Origin: Luidia sarsii | Lineage: Eukaryota > Echinodermata > Asteroidea > Paxillosida > Luidiidae | NCBI GenBank assembly: GCA_949987565.1 | Contig: OX465107.1 | Location: 14,377,196-14,441,195 of the forward strand | DNA length: 64,000 nt | Direction: 5' to 3' | In this document: positions 1 to 10,382 of the stretch, piece after piece | Position numbering within the stretch: position 1 is the first letter of the stretch | Layout of the letters: each line of letters begins with the position of its first letter | Notes under the pieces: model-generated | Told to the model about the DNA's origin: nothing | What the model saw: the letters and a program-made list of their open reading frames with translations, nothing else | Databases searched by the model: none | Translations under genes and position numbers: made by a program

Positions 1-285
1 GAGTGGAAATGAGCAAAGGGAGACTTTGATATTGTCCACATTCTTCTTTGTACATTTCCATCGCTGCTCTGTGCCAAATAAGATGAAAAAAAATATCAAC
101 TATAAGTCACGTGATGGCATGTAAGCAGTGGCCGCGCAATCTGTCTATTGCACCCACCAATGGAAGACCTGCTAAATACACCCCCCCATCCCCCCTTTCC
201 ATGTCTCATTCGTCTTGATAACCGTGCCAACTTTGATGTCGTGTCCCTGTCCCCCGCCCCCCTTTGTCCCTCGCCGCTCCGCCAG
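1..285. other. Intron segment upstream of the first visible NGLY1 exon
   Basis: No coding signal. Positions 97-150 carry a degenerate copy of a dispersed sequence (ACTATAAGTCACGTGATG) that recurs near 1895-1925 and 2080-2125. A pyrimidine-rich tract runs into the acceptor AG at 284-285. Confidence 0.6.
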
Positions 286-454
286 GCCTCAGAGATGACC
301 TTCCATCAGCGGTTGCGGAGCGGGGCCGACCACGTCCTGATCTACGAGGACCCCGCCCTGCAGCAGCGGGCTAGGGACTGCATGGCGCTGCCAGACCTCC
401 TGGCCAAGGCCCACGGGAAACTGCAGCAGCAGCTGCAGCGGGAGACCGCAGCAG
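286..454 (+). CDS. NGLY1: NGLY1 exon A (start of transglutaminase core)
   Basis: Encodes [16 protein letters not shown], matching the HVLIYEDP signature just before the catalytic core of animal PNGases. Acceptor cgccag before 286; donor gcag|gtcagc. Enters in phase 0 and ends one base into a Gly codon. Confidence 0.9.
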
Positions 455-3400
455 GTCAGCACGCTCTTCCTTGAAAAAAAATTAAAACAAATTTTATAAA
501 AATGGCCTCAAGATGAGAATTTGAAGGGAAGGAAAACAAATTAAAAAAACAGAACAGGGTTTGAAATTGGCAGCAGGACCTTTCTCAAACGTCAGATAAG
601 TGTAGTCCTCAAAGTGATACCCCAAATTTGAAATCTTAAGAGAAGACAAAAATTTGTATCAATTTTATCAAGAAGAGAGTTCGAATTTTGCAGTTGCCCT
701 GTGGCCAAACTACAGCTTGAATTGTCTGTGGATTTCCTGAAAGAGGCATTCATCGGAAGCTGGGTCCTTGTGCAAGACGGGGGCCCAGAAATGCAAGAGT
801 GTTTCCTGTTAGCACGGGGGAAAAAGCGAAAGCACACGATAAATCCAAAAGTTGTTTTGTTGCCGGACAGGCTCAGGGGAGGGCCCGAGCTCGCTGGACC
901 AGCGGGACTTCCTCCTGCTGGAGCTCCTGCGCTGGTTCAAGACGGGCTTCTTCCGCTGGATGGACAGCCCCACCTGCGAGGCCTGCCAGGTGCGCATGCG
1001 CAGCGTGGGCCTGGTAGAGCCCAACGCCGAGGACAGGCGCTGGGGTGCCGGCAGGGTGGAGGGCTACTCCTGCCCCCGCTGCAACCGACCGGGACGATTC
1101 CCGAGGTGAGACGGGTGGGTGGGTGTTGGTGTTGGAGGGGGGGGGGGGGGTTCGATACCAGAACGCTTCAGTATCCCTCTTCTGGAACAAGATTTGGGCC
1201 CCAAGAGAAATTGAACAGACGAAAGAGTTCCAGTTCCAAGGTAGGATGTACCGGTACTTCAGTTTTGCTGCTTTGGCTTTGGAATAACGATGGCCTGGCC
1301 AATTAGTCAAATTCCACTAGTTATAATGCACAAGTGGGGGGGGGGGTTAGGTGGGAGTCGATGCCAGATTCCTCTGTCAACCACTTCAGCCACCTTTCAG
1401 TGCTCATCACCGTCACACGGGGTCCTGTTAGATACCGTGACTTTTTCAAAACTCGCTACTCCGTCGAGAACAATAGATACCCGTTATAAGTCAATGTTAA
1501 GTCTCAAAATTTTAGTCGGCCTGATGTTTCGATCCTAGCAGGACCTTTCTCAAAGGCAGTAAGACCAGTTAAGTCAATGAGAATACACTGGAACGTTGCT
1601 ATAACGAACAATGATATACCGTACATTCGGCTATAAGGAATATGCCTTTGGCTCCTGATTTTTGTGTACAAAATAGGTGGTTGCAACTGGTATAACGAAC
1701 GATCGCTATACTGAACAATTTTCATGGATCCCGGGATGTTCATTCTAGCGATGTTCCACTGTACACTGTACACAAGCGAGTCAAACCTGGCACAAATGAA
1801 TGCTGGTGTGGCTTTTGTCAGGCTACATATTGTTTTGTGGTCGGCTGAAAAGAGTCTTTGTTTAAAACTTGAACAATTTACCAATTGCTCCCTGTAGGTC
1901 ACGTGACCTATAGTGGGTATAAAACAATAAAAAAAACCATGGCAGCCCCCATTTCAAGGTGCCACTGTTGTAAAGTACATGACGACTGTTGCACTTGTTT
2001 GTTCGATTGAGTCTTTTATCTTTTTTTTATCTATGAAGAACATTCCGGAGTTTGAACCCGAGACCTTACCTGAATACCCACTATAAGTCACGCAATGACA
2101 TCGTGCGATCGGTCTATTGTGCTGCCCGTATTTGGAGGGCCTAAAATTTTTGGACTCTTTGTTTTTGCGTGTGTTAAAAATTTGGAGGGCCTGACGTTTC
2201 GATCCTTGCAGGACCTCTTTTTTTGTTATATTTTTTTTTAAAGATACAATCATCCGGGTAAATTGCTGGAGACCAGGAAGGGACGATGTGGGGAATGGGC
2301 CAACTGTTTCACTCTGTGCTGTCGAGCAGCTGGCTTCGAGGCCAGGCACGTCTTAGACTGGACAGGTATTGCCAACCCTTCCCCCTCCCCTATCAACAAA
2401 TTTGTAGGCCGCCTAGATTTAGAAGGGGGAAAAAAAAAATATCAAGTTTTCCATTTTCCCTTTTCCGTCGGTGCAATCTTGTTTTTCGCAGCTGGGCCCC
2501 TAGGCTTAAATTTCAACTTATTTTTCTTTCGACTGGCCTGCATTCTGTCAGTTGCTCGTCATTCTCATTCAGAGACCGAATTTCAGACGACGAGAGACGT
2601 TCCTCTTCAATTCAGTAGCGGTCTTCTGGGCTTGAATACTTCCTTGATCATTCACAGGCAAAGCAGTGATGAAGTGAGATTTAGACTTACAGTATTAAGG
2701 CTGCATCCGAATTCATTGGCTATGGCTTGAAATTACACATGAGTCTATGGAAGTCGTCAACAAGTGGCTGCAGCAAGTTCCCATAGGGTTGCACGTAACT
2801 TCTAGCCGCAGCCAATATATTCAGACACGGCCGTATTGTTTTTATTAAAACTGGCCAGCCGTTCGGCCATCAGGCCCACTGCTGCCCTGCTGATCCATGG
2901 TGGGGCTGCTCTCCTTCTCTCAGATCACGTCTGGACCGAGGTCTACTCAGTCTCGCAGCAGCGGTGGCTCCACTGTGACCCCTGCGAGAATGTATGCGAC
3001 AAGCCGCTTCTGTATGAGAAGGGATGGTCCAAGAAGCTGTCCTATCTCGTCGCCTTCTCCAATGAAGAGGTGAGGGAGTGATGATTTGAGACTGTGATGA
3101 TTTGAGGCAGCGATGATTTGAGGCTGCAATGATTTGAGGCTGCGATGATTTGAGGCAGTGATGATTTGAGGCTGCGATGATTTGAGGCAGTGATGATTTG
3201 AGGCTGCAATGATTTGAGGCTGCAATGATTTCAGGCTGTGATGATTTGAAGCTGCAATGATTTGAGGCAGCGATGATTTGAGGCAGCGATGATTTGAGGC
3301 AGCGATGATTTGAGGCAGCGATGATTTGAGGCAGCGATGATTTGAGGCAGCAATGATTTGGGGCAGCAATGATTTGTGCCGATGGGTAGGACGGTGTAGC

Positions 3401-6400
3401 GGTCTGATCCGGGTTCCATGCTCAGATGAGACCGTTACCATATATGGATAAAAACGTCATGAGCAGTGTGTATGGTAGTTGTACATTTTGATGGCCGTGC
3501 TGAGTCGATACGGCCATTGGCAATGCAGCGCTTTCAGGCACGTTCATTGGCCCGTAGTTATTTACCAACAATGCTCAGTACGGAGCCTAGTAGTACCTAG
3601 GCCTAGAACTTGCAGTTTCACATTGGGGAAGAAATGCTACAGTTGTTCCTCCGTAGTAAGGGTGTATCGATTGACTTCATACAATCAAAAGCAAACTGTG
3701 TTCGTTCTCGGAAAATCATTAAACAACAATCAAATGAAGGGCGCCCTTACGTGCTTGGTTCACTGACTCATCTGAGCACGCTGAGCAGCTGAGAACGTTG
3801 CTGCAACGTACTGAGGTGAGCCAGTGACCTCACGGCTCAACTCAGCACGGGAGCCCGTCTGAGATCGTTATAACGGTATGGGCGACATACAAATCACGGG
3901 ACGACCTTTGAACCGTGTGATGTCCCTTTGGACAGGTAGTTGACGTCAGCTGGAGGTACACAGCCAATCCACCAGACCTGCTGGGAAGGAGGAAGGAATG
4001 TCGCGAAGAGTGGCTGATGGACACCATAGCAACCATGAACAAAGAGGTCAGTGCCCCTTCCGGGTAAAATAATAAAGGCGCGTTAGGGATCTCACTCATC
4101 AACAACTTGCTATGATGGTGTGTCCATTGAAATAAAGGCAACCTGTCATTTGACATAAAAACCAGTGCTGTGATGCATTTGTTATATATGAAGACAGTCT
4201 GTGCAATGGAGAGATAACTATAAATCGAGTATTATGCAAAAATGTTGCAAACTGCTTACTATTTACTAAAATAACCAAAATGCAAATGTCACAAATTAGA
4301 GGGGGCCTGATGTTACAATCCTAGCAGGACCTTTCTCAAAGGATTTTATCTGCCTTTTAGAAAGGTCCTGCTAGAATCGAAACATCAGACTCTCCTTATT
4401 TTTGATTCTGTAACCTTTCTTACTTGAAAATACACAAATGAAGGAGGAACTTATTTTCTAAATGTGTGCACCTTTTTGTTTCTTCTGCCTTTGAGAAAGG
4501 TGCTGCTAGAATCAAAATGTCAGGCCCTCCTAATTTTTTTTTTATTCTTTAGCCTTGCTTACTTGAAAATATACCCCCCAAAAAGGAGGAACCTTTTTCT
4601 AAAATTTTGCAGTTTTTGTTTTGCCTTTGAGAAATGTGCTGCTAGAATCATAATGTCAGGCCCTCCTAAGTAGAAATGGAGGGAACTCCAAAAGGGGGAT
4701 GGGATGGTTGTGCTGCTGCTGTCCATAATGTTTTTGATGGCATTGCATAGCTGCAAACCATTCCAATTTTGGAGGAATCATTCCCTTTTAGGGGTAAAAA
4801 TGTATCACTTTTTACAAGCTCTTGACAACAGATTCCTATTTTGGGCTCGGAAATACACAATTATTCCTATGTAGTTTGTTCTGTGATTCCCCTTTTTTAA
4901 GCAGAAGTATTCCTTATTTCCATCAAGATAGGTTCTTAGGTTGGTAGCTATGGGATTGACGGTGGTTTCTTTGGGTGTTTTTTTTTTTCCATCGGGGCAG
5001 AGGCAACAGGGACTGTCAGTCACTCGCAGGGCCGTCTTGGAGCAGCGCTCGTCCGTGGAGCTGGCGGAGTTCCTGTTGCCCAAGGTCCTGAAGAACGGCG
5101 AGGAGCAGGGTCGTCTGTCTGGCGCCCTCACCTGGCGGCTGGCCCGCGGCGAGACCGGTGGGGGCGGCCAGGCCAACGGTCAAGGCGACGGGCCTGCCGA
5201 GCCGACCGAGGTAAACAAGGAAACGACAAATCAGCAAAGACATGGAAGGTTTGTGGTGACACCATGTGGCTCCCGAAAGAGCCAGAGTTTTACTCTTTGC
5301 AGAGCCAAACTCTCTCAAAAGAAATGTTGTTACATGGTGTCACCGTAAACCTTTCACTTCCACCTTGCAAACCTGCCAATCTTATCAGTGAAAAAGTCAT
5401 TGGAATGAAAAATTTGAAGTTGGGCCCCGGCCAGGGCTCAAGGGAATTGGGCTTGCGGAACTGATCAAGGTGAGCGAGTGAAATAACAAAATCATGTCGA
5501 CAAATCCCCAATTGAAGAATCAATTCTTCGTCCCTCCTTCTCAGGGTTTTGTCTTCACCCCGACGCCGCGGGAAGTGGCGGCCAAACTCCTCCATCTGAG
5601 GTACTGCCCGGCCTCGGATAAATACGTCCGGGTGTCAGACGACGACCTCGAGACCCAGGGCTACGAGAGCTGCACCTACAGAGGTCTGAACATGTATCGC
5701 AAAGAAGAATTTGACTGGAATATGGTAAGGACGAAAACGCGATTTTATATTCTACTGATTATCTCTGCCATGGAGGTTATGTTTTTGTCTGTCTATCTGT
5801 TTGTTGAATGTATCATTCTGAAATGTTTAATGTACTGTATGTTGGTATTCTCACTGGCTTGAGTTGTTCATTTTGTTGGCGTGAATTTGAAATTAATCCA
5901 TTAAAATTGCTGTACATTATTATTATTATTATTTTTTTTTCGGCCAAGGAAAACAAACAAGAAGTACATTCAAGGTGAAAAAGGTCATACGGTCTATATC
6001 ATGGAAATTCAAGATGGGAGATAAATTGATACCAAACAAGGAGAATATTATGCACATGTATCAGAGATGTGATAGGTCAGGATGAGAAGGGGAAGAGATG
6101 GGGCAAGGACTGGTGATGAAGGGGAAGATATTTGGCTGGAGGGTAAGAGGGAAGGAGTAAACAAGCAGAGTAAGGACAATCCAATCAAAGATGGCCAGGA
6201 GGAACAAAAGTGAAAAACACTGTGACTCAAAAAGCCTGCTTGGCGGATGTCTGTGAGTGCTTTTCTAGTTCATCAATGTGGTATAAGAAGACTGTCATGT
6301 ACTGTGGTTTACTGAAGACCAAAACTGAAAAACAAAGCAATCAAGTGCGGGGAGCTCACACAACAACCCTTTGTCACATCAGGGAACTGGATACAACCGA

Positions 6401-8954
6401 TACACAGGGCATGACATGGACCTTTCATTTTCCTTCCCACATCAGGTACCCGGAAAACGTTGGTAGACACAGATCATTGCACACCAACACCTTTGGTCAA
6501 TACAAGTTGCAATGACCTAGTGCGTTTGGACCAGAATGACTCATGAAATACTGTGTACCTGTCTGAATCATTGTCAAGATATATTTATGGCAGCATCATT
6601 CGAGCTTCTCTATTTTACTCACTTTTATTTTGCTTCAGACTGGCAAAGATAGTTGACTATTTGGGAAGGCTGCCATCTAAGGGCTGGGATTTTAAGAGTG
6701 CTAGTATGTTAATGCAGAGGTCTTGGGTTCAAGTTCCGGTCCAGTCAAATGTTCTTTTTCAATTTTTTTTTAATTGCTCATATTTGTGATATACAAAAAT
6801 GTTGCAAACTGCTTACTGACTAAAATTACAAAAAAGTAAATCTAAAATTAAGTGGGCCTGACGTTTCGATCCTAGCAGGACCTTTCTCAAAGGCAGAGTG
6901 ACAAGGACAAAACAGATACATGTACACGAAGGCAGGGGGGAGAGAGTGAATAGGACACGGATAAGAAACAAAGGACAAAGAGTGAAGCTGGTAGGGAGAG
7001 ATCAAAGGGAAGGGCAAGGGGTAGGGTAGGCATTAGTGAGAGGAGGGGGAAAGATCAAAGAGAAGGGCAAGGAGTAGGGTAGGGATTAGTGAAAATAGGG
7101 GGAAAGATCAAAGAGAGAAGTGTGAAGGACTGAACACAAAAGAAGGATTATTAGAAAGCTGCATGGTGTTAGTCATTACCCTCCTGGATGTTGACACCAT
7201 GTGGTTGAATAGTCCGAAGATGCTTCATCCACATTTTCTCACGGCTAAGATGGACAGCATTACTACGGTGACCAAGTGTTTGTTTTGTTTTGTATTTCAG
7301 GTTTATCTGGCAAGAGAAAGTGGGGAGCAGCCGGGAGAGATTGCCTGGCGCTTTGACCTGAAGGGAACCGGTCTTTTCATAGAGGATGTGACGGTCGTTG
7401 CCACGGCCAAGTGCTTTGAGAACGGCCGCATTGAGTGGACGTGTCAAGTAGATGGTCAGTCCAGCACTGCCCTGCCTGTGACTGAAAGTAAGAAGGTTTT
7501 TTTTTAACTAGTTTAGGACAAAAAACATTTGTGTGAAAAAAATGATTTGGGTATCGAGAGTATGACTTTGGGTACAAGGCTGTTAGCAGGGGCTTTAAGG
7601 CAGTGACCATGGGACACTAAGACAGTAAACAGGGGCACCAAGGCAATGACCAGGGGCACCAATGCAATGACAATGGGGCACCAAGGCATTAACCAGGGGC
7701 CCCAAGGCAATGACCAGGGGCACCAAGGCAGTGAACAGGGGCACCAAGGCAATGACCAAGGGCATCAAGGCAATGATCAGGGGCAACAAGTCAATGACCA
7801 GGTGAACCAAGGCAATTACCAGGGGCACCAAGGCAATGACCAGGGGCACCAATGCAATGACCAGGGTCACCAAAGCAATGACCAGGGGGCACCAAGGCAA
7901 TGACTAGGGGGCACCAAGGCAATGACCAGGGGCACCAAGGCAATGACTAGGGGCACCAAGGCAATGACTAGGGGCACCAAGGCCAATGACCAGGGGCACC
8001 AGGGCAATGACCATGGATAGCATGGTACAGCTACAACATTGTAGTACAGCTACAACATTGTAGTACAGCTACAACATTGTAGTACAGCTACAACATTGTA
8101 GTACAGCTACAACATTGTAGTACAGCTACAACATTGTAGTACAGCTACAACATTGTAGTACAGCTACAACATTGTAGTACAGCTACAACATTGTAGTACA
8201 GCTACAACATTGTAGTACAGCTACAACATTGTAGTACAGCTACAACATTGTAGTTCAGCTACAACATTGTAGTACAGCTACAACATTGTAGTACAGCTAC
8301 CACATTGTAGTACAGCTACAACATTGTAGTACAGCTACAACATTGTAGTACAGCTACAACATTGTAGTACAGCTACAACATTGTAGTACAGCTACAACAT
8401 TGTAGTACAGCTACAACATTGTAGTACAGCTACAACATTGTAGTACAGCTACAACATTGTAGTACAGCTACAACATTGTAGTACAGCTACAACATTGTAG
8501 TACAGCTACAACATTGTAGTACAGCTACAACATTGTAGTACAGCTACAACATTGTAGTACAGCTACAACATTGTAGTACAGCTACAACATTGTAGTACAG
8601 CTACAACATTGTAGTACAGCTACAACATTGTAGTACAGCTACAACATTGTAGTACAGCTACAACATTGTAGTACAGCTCCAACATTGTAGTACAGCTACA
8701 ACATTTTAGTACTGCACAGCTGCAAGAAAAGTTATCACATTGTTCCAACACCTGTGCTCTCACCAGATCTGGAAACAAAGGTCCTGCAGGGTACCGGTTT
8801 CACCGGTCACGACAGCCTCACCATCACTGCCCACCTATCGGGGGGCAAGGGGGACTGTGCCTACCAGCACACCCAGCTCTTCCGCATCAGCCTCAGCGAC
8901 CACAATGTGTATCCCCTGGACGTCAAGATTCGGTTGCGGGAGAGCCAGGGATAA
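286..8954 (+). CDS. NGLY1: Peptide:N-glycanase (PNGase), 3' nine exons of the gene, 5' end outside the window
   Basis: Cytosolic amidase that removes N-glycans from misfolded glycoproteins exported from the ER for degradation. The nine exons join in frame (286-454, 871-1105, 2244-2365, 2924-3069, 3936-4046, 5001-5210, 5545-5724, 7301-7487, 8767-8954; 515 codons plus stop), all with GT-AG borders and matching phases. The transglutaminase-like core shows two CxxC pairs (CEAC, CPRC) fitting the structural zinc site, and the triad: Cys in [10 protein letters not shown] (codon 2287), His in DHVWTEVYS (2926), Asp in WLHCDPC (2977). The C-terminal PAW domain follows from about 5100 ([12 protein letters not shown]) to the stop at 8952-8954. 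The N-terminal PUB domain of the family is not here and should lie left of position 1. Identification by family motifs is firm; exact exon edges are by eye. Confidence 0.95.
871..1105 (+). CDS. NGLY1: NGLY1 exon B (zinc-binding cysteines)
   Basis: Encodes [16 protein letters not shown] and the two CxxC pairs CEAC and CPRC, ending RFP plus two bases of Arg. Two AG acceptors in the same phase lie 6 bp apart (after 870 and after 876), so a two-codon difference at this border cannot be decided by reading. Donor ccgag|gtgag. Confidence 0.88.
1500..1560 (+). repeat. FB2 arm
   Basis: TCTCAAAATTTTAGTCGGCC, TGATGTTTCGATCC, AGCAGGACCTTTCTCAAAGG, in the NGLY1 exon B-C intron. Confidence 0.75.
1584..1763. 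repeat. MITE with TA borders, family M2 (pogo/Tigger-like ends)
   Basis: TACACTGGAACGTTGCTATA faces CTAGCGATGTTCCACTGTA; the interior TTTGGCTCCTGATTTTTGTG and TTTTCATGGATCCCGGGATG match the copy at 56252. Confidence 0.75.
1895..2140. repeat. Inverted-repeat element in NGLY1 intron
   Basis: GTCACGTGACCTATAGTGGG (about 1898) faces CCCACTATAAGTCACGCAAT (about 2078); similar bases occur at 100-145. Encloses a tRNA-like GAGTTTGAACCCGAGACC. Confidence 0.5.
2181..2220 (+). repeat. FB2 arm remnant
   Basis: TTTGGAGGGCCTGACGTTTC then GATCCTTGCAGGACC, just 24 bp before NGLY1 exon C. Confidence 0.7.
2244..2365 (+). CDS. NGLY1: NGLY1 exon C (catalytic cysteine)
   Basis: Begins with the last base of the split Arg codon after a T-rich tract and aag. 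Encodes [16 protein letters not shown]; the nucleophile Cys is codon 2287-2289. Ends DWT plus one base, donor gacag|gtattg. Confidence 0.92.
2924..3069 (+). CDS. NGLY1: NGLY1 exon D (catalytic His and Asp)
   Basis: Encodes [29 protein letters not shown] and KKLSYLVAF. His (2926-2928) and Asp (2977-2979) complete the triad. Acceptor ctctcag|at; donor gag|gtgagg, directly followed by a 16-bp minisatellite. Confidence 0.95.
3077..3376. repeat. 16-bp minisatellite in NGLY1 intron
   Basis: About 18-19 head-to-tail copies of a 16-bp unit (consensus GCAGCGATGATTTGAG, with CT/CA and G/A variants) starting within 10 bp of the exon D donor. Because 16 is not a multiple of three the array gives a 48-bp coding period and a spurious 164-codon open frame on the minus strand. 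Confidence 0.9.
3936..4046 (+). CDS. NGLY1: NGLY1 exon E
   Basis: 37 codons in phase 0: VVDVSWRYT ... CREEWL, matching the VVDVTWRYS element of the PNGase core. Acceptor ggacag|gtag; donor aaagag|gtcagt. Confidence 0.9.
4230..4672. repeat. FB2 foldback element with tandemly amplified arm
   Basis: A palindromic FB2 copy (AGCAGGACCTTTCTCAAAGG facing its complement, about 4295-4395) is followed by two more copies of the right arm (4486-4533, 4622-4670) with similar spacer (TTACTTGAAAATA, then AGGAGGAAC). The roughly 135-bp spacing indicates tandem duplication of the arm. Confidence 0.75.
5001..5210 (+). CDS. NGLY1: NGLY1 exon F (start of PAW domain)
   Basis: 70 codons in phase 0; contains ELAEFLLPK and [12 protein letters not shown], the opening of the PAW mannose-binding domain. 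Glycine-rich, GC-rich 3' half ([15 protein letters not shown]) looks like a species-specific linker. Donor accgag|gtaaac. Confidence 0.92.
5244..5358. repeat. FB1 foldback element
   Basis: Inverted arms GGTTTGTGGTGACACCATG at the left and CATGGTGTCACCGTAAACC at the right, with an internal inverted AAACTCTC/GAGCCAGAG-type core. One of eight FB1 copies in the window. Confidence 0.75.
5545..5724 (+). CDS. NGLY1: NGLY1 exon G (PAW domain)
   Basis: 60 codons in phase 0: [29 protein letters not shown], and WNM at the donor atg|gtaagg. Matches the LCYN..KDRYVRVS region of vertebrate PAW domains. Confidence 0.92.
6634..6765 (+). repeat. tRNA-derived SINE, family S1
   Basis: Contains GTTGACTATTTGGGAAGGC, CATCTAAGGGCTGGGAT and the B-box-like GGGTTCAAGTTCCGGTCC. 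The A box is decayed. Same order as the better copy at 60770-60960. Confidence 0.7.
6785..6898 (+). repeat. FB2 element, single arm
   Basis: Full left arm: ATGTTGCAAACTGCTTACTG, then GGGCCTGACGTTTCGATCC, then AGCAGGACCTTTCTCAAAGG. Best one-arm representative of the family. Confidence 0.8.
6900..7225. repeat. Purine-rich dispersed repeat ending just before an NGLY1 exon
   Basis: Purine-rich tract with an imperfect unit (GATCAAAGNGAAGGGCAAGG ... GTAGGGTAGG) repeated about 2.5 times, ending in CCATGTGGTTGAATAGTCC. A related tract ends with the same edge at 41211 before a V-ATPase exon, and lies inverted at 13425-13600. Confidence 0.6.
7301..7487 (+). CDS. NGLY1: NGLY1 exon H (PAW domain)
   Basis: 62 codons plus one base: [32 protein letters not shown]. 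Acceptor atttcag|gttt after a T-rich tract; donor gaaa|gtaaga. Confidence 0.93.
7600..8014. repeat. 21-bp minisatellite in the last NGLY1 intron
   Basis: About 20 imperfect copies of AGGGGCACCAAGGCAATGACC. Twenty-one bp keeps frame, so both strands show repetitive open frames (GHQGNDQ on plus); I regard these as non-coding. Confidence 0.9.
8025..8714. repeat. 19-bp hairpin-forming tandem array
   Basis: About 36 copies of GTAGTACAGCTACAACATT, nearly identical (single changes seen near 8253, 8299 and 8677). Each unit holds the dyad CTACAA-CA-TTGTAG, so the array is a run of short hairpins separated by TACAG. It abuts the 21-bp array; together they fill nearly the whole intron. Confidence 0.95.
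8767..8954 (+). CDS. NGLY1: NGLY1 terminal exon I (end of PAW domain)
   Basis: Encodes [20 protein letters not shown] and ends [14 protein letters not shown] (TAA 8952-8954). The QHTQLFR motif and last-residue position agree with the C-terminus of vertebrate NGLY1. Acceptor ctcaccag|at. Confidence 0.94.
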
Positions 8955-9021
8955 CGACACCTGCCAAAAGAGTGCCCCCTACCCCGAATTGTAAATCCCC
9001 CCCTCCCTTCCCGCCCCAGAT

Positions 9022-9630
9022 TTGAAACATTCCAATGAGGATTTGCCCTACTTCTCTGAAAAGGTTATTGACATACCACCTGAGTTAGAACATCTAAATA
9101 GTTATGATTATTTGTTTGATACACAGGTTGAAGTAAACGAAGATCCGCCTAACCTTGATGAAATTGCTGAAGTAGTTAAAACATTTAAGAATAATAAATC
9201 TGCTGGTACAGATAATCTTCATTGTGAAGGGATGAAGTACCATAGTAGCAAAAATCTTCTTGTATATTTAACCATGCTGACTTCTCTTGTCTGGTCTCTA
9301 GTGGCTGTCCCAGAGTCTTGGCTTGCTATGAAGGTAGTTTGCCTCTACAAAAAGGGTTTGAAGTCTCTAGCAGGAAACTACCGGGCACTGTCTATTGGAT
9401 CAAATCTTAGTAAAATGGTCCCTCGTGTAATTTTAAACAGGTTGCAGGAAACCTATGAGCTGAACATTTCTGAATCCCAGTTTGGTTTTAGAAAAGGTCG
9501 GTCAACTGTGGATGCAATCTTTGTCATCAAGAATGTTATTCAAAAGCATGCTGGGCCTCTTGTTTTAGTCTTTGTTGACTTAACAGCGGCGTATGATCAT
9601 ATCCCTAGAGATTTTTTTTTCGGGTTTTAG
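9022..9630 (+). pseudogene. LINE reverse transcriptase, N-terminal part
   Basis: Open frame without an ATG at its start; carries the finger and motif A of the reverse transcriptase and stops shortly after a homopolymer T run, where the reading frame shifts. Confidence 0.85.
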
Positions 9631-9656
9631 AACTACGCATCGGTGCCAAACTTCTT

Positions 9657-10340
9657 GTGTACATTCTCAGAAAATTATATGATGGTACAACTGCATGTAT
9701 TGCTGGGACTAAATTAAAGTTTGATATTTTATCTGGCTGTAGACAGGGAGGCCTAGAAAGTCCAACATTGTTTAACTTCTATTTTGATTTTGTCCTGAAA
9801 GTGTGTGCAGAGGCTATTGACAGAAAATATCCAGGTGGATGGGGTGTCTCCTTTGATTACCGTATTCCTAGCGAATGCACGGACAGGGAACAAAGGAAAA
9901 CCAAGAAAATGAATGGAGTTGAAATAGTGCGGTGGCTCTTGTATGCCGATGATTTGGTTTTATTTTGTATGAGCATTGCTGAGGCACAGGGAATTATGAA
10001 TATAATGAACACCACTTGTAAACGTTTTGGCTTAACAATTTCTTTCAAAAAAACTAAAGTGATGCAATTTAATACATCTACGAGTGACGTAAATCTTGTC
10101 ATTGATGGTACTGAACTTGGAAATGTGTCTGAATTTTGCTATCTTGGCCACACCATCTTCAATGATGGTAGAAATTCCACTGACCAAAGAATTGCTAAGG
10201 CTACAGCTAAATTTTATGAACTCAAGGGGGTCCTTTGTGACAGGGAAGTACATATGCCCATTCGGACTAAAATACTTGAAGCATGTGTTCGTCCTAGACT
10301 AGCATATGCTACCCAATGCTGGAGGCCAAGTGAGAAATAA
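9657..10340 (+). pseudogene. LINE reverse transcriptase, palm part with YADD box
   Basis: Continues the reverse transcriptase in another frame. Carries SGCRQGGLESPTLFN, YADD at about 9942-9953 and FKKTKVMQFN. Ends at a premature TAA. Confidence 0.88.
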
Positions 10341-10382
10341 ATAAAAAGGCTTGAAAGTAATTGGTATGGTTTTCTAAGGCGA

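Noticed and set aside
2947..3441. 164-codon open frame on the minus strand
   Set aside because: It is the periodic translation of the 16-bp minisatellite plus the antisense of an NGLY1 exon; no domain.
7595..7903. Long periodic open frames on both strands (GHQGNDQ-type)
   Set aside because: A 21-bp tandem repeat keeps all frames open; it lies within an intron with good splice sites on both sides.
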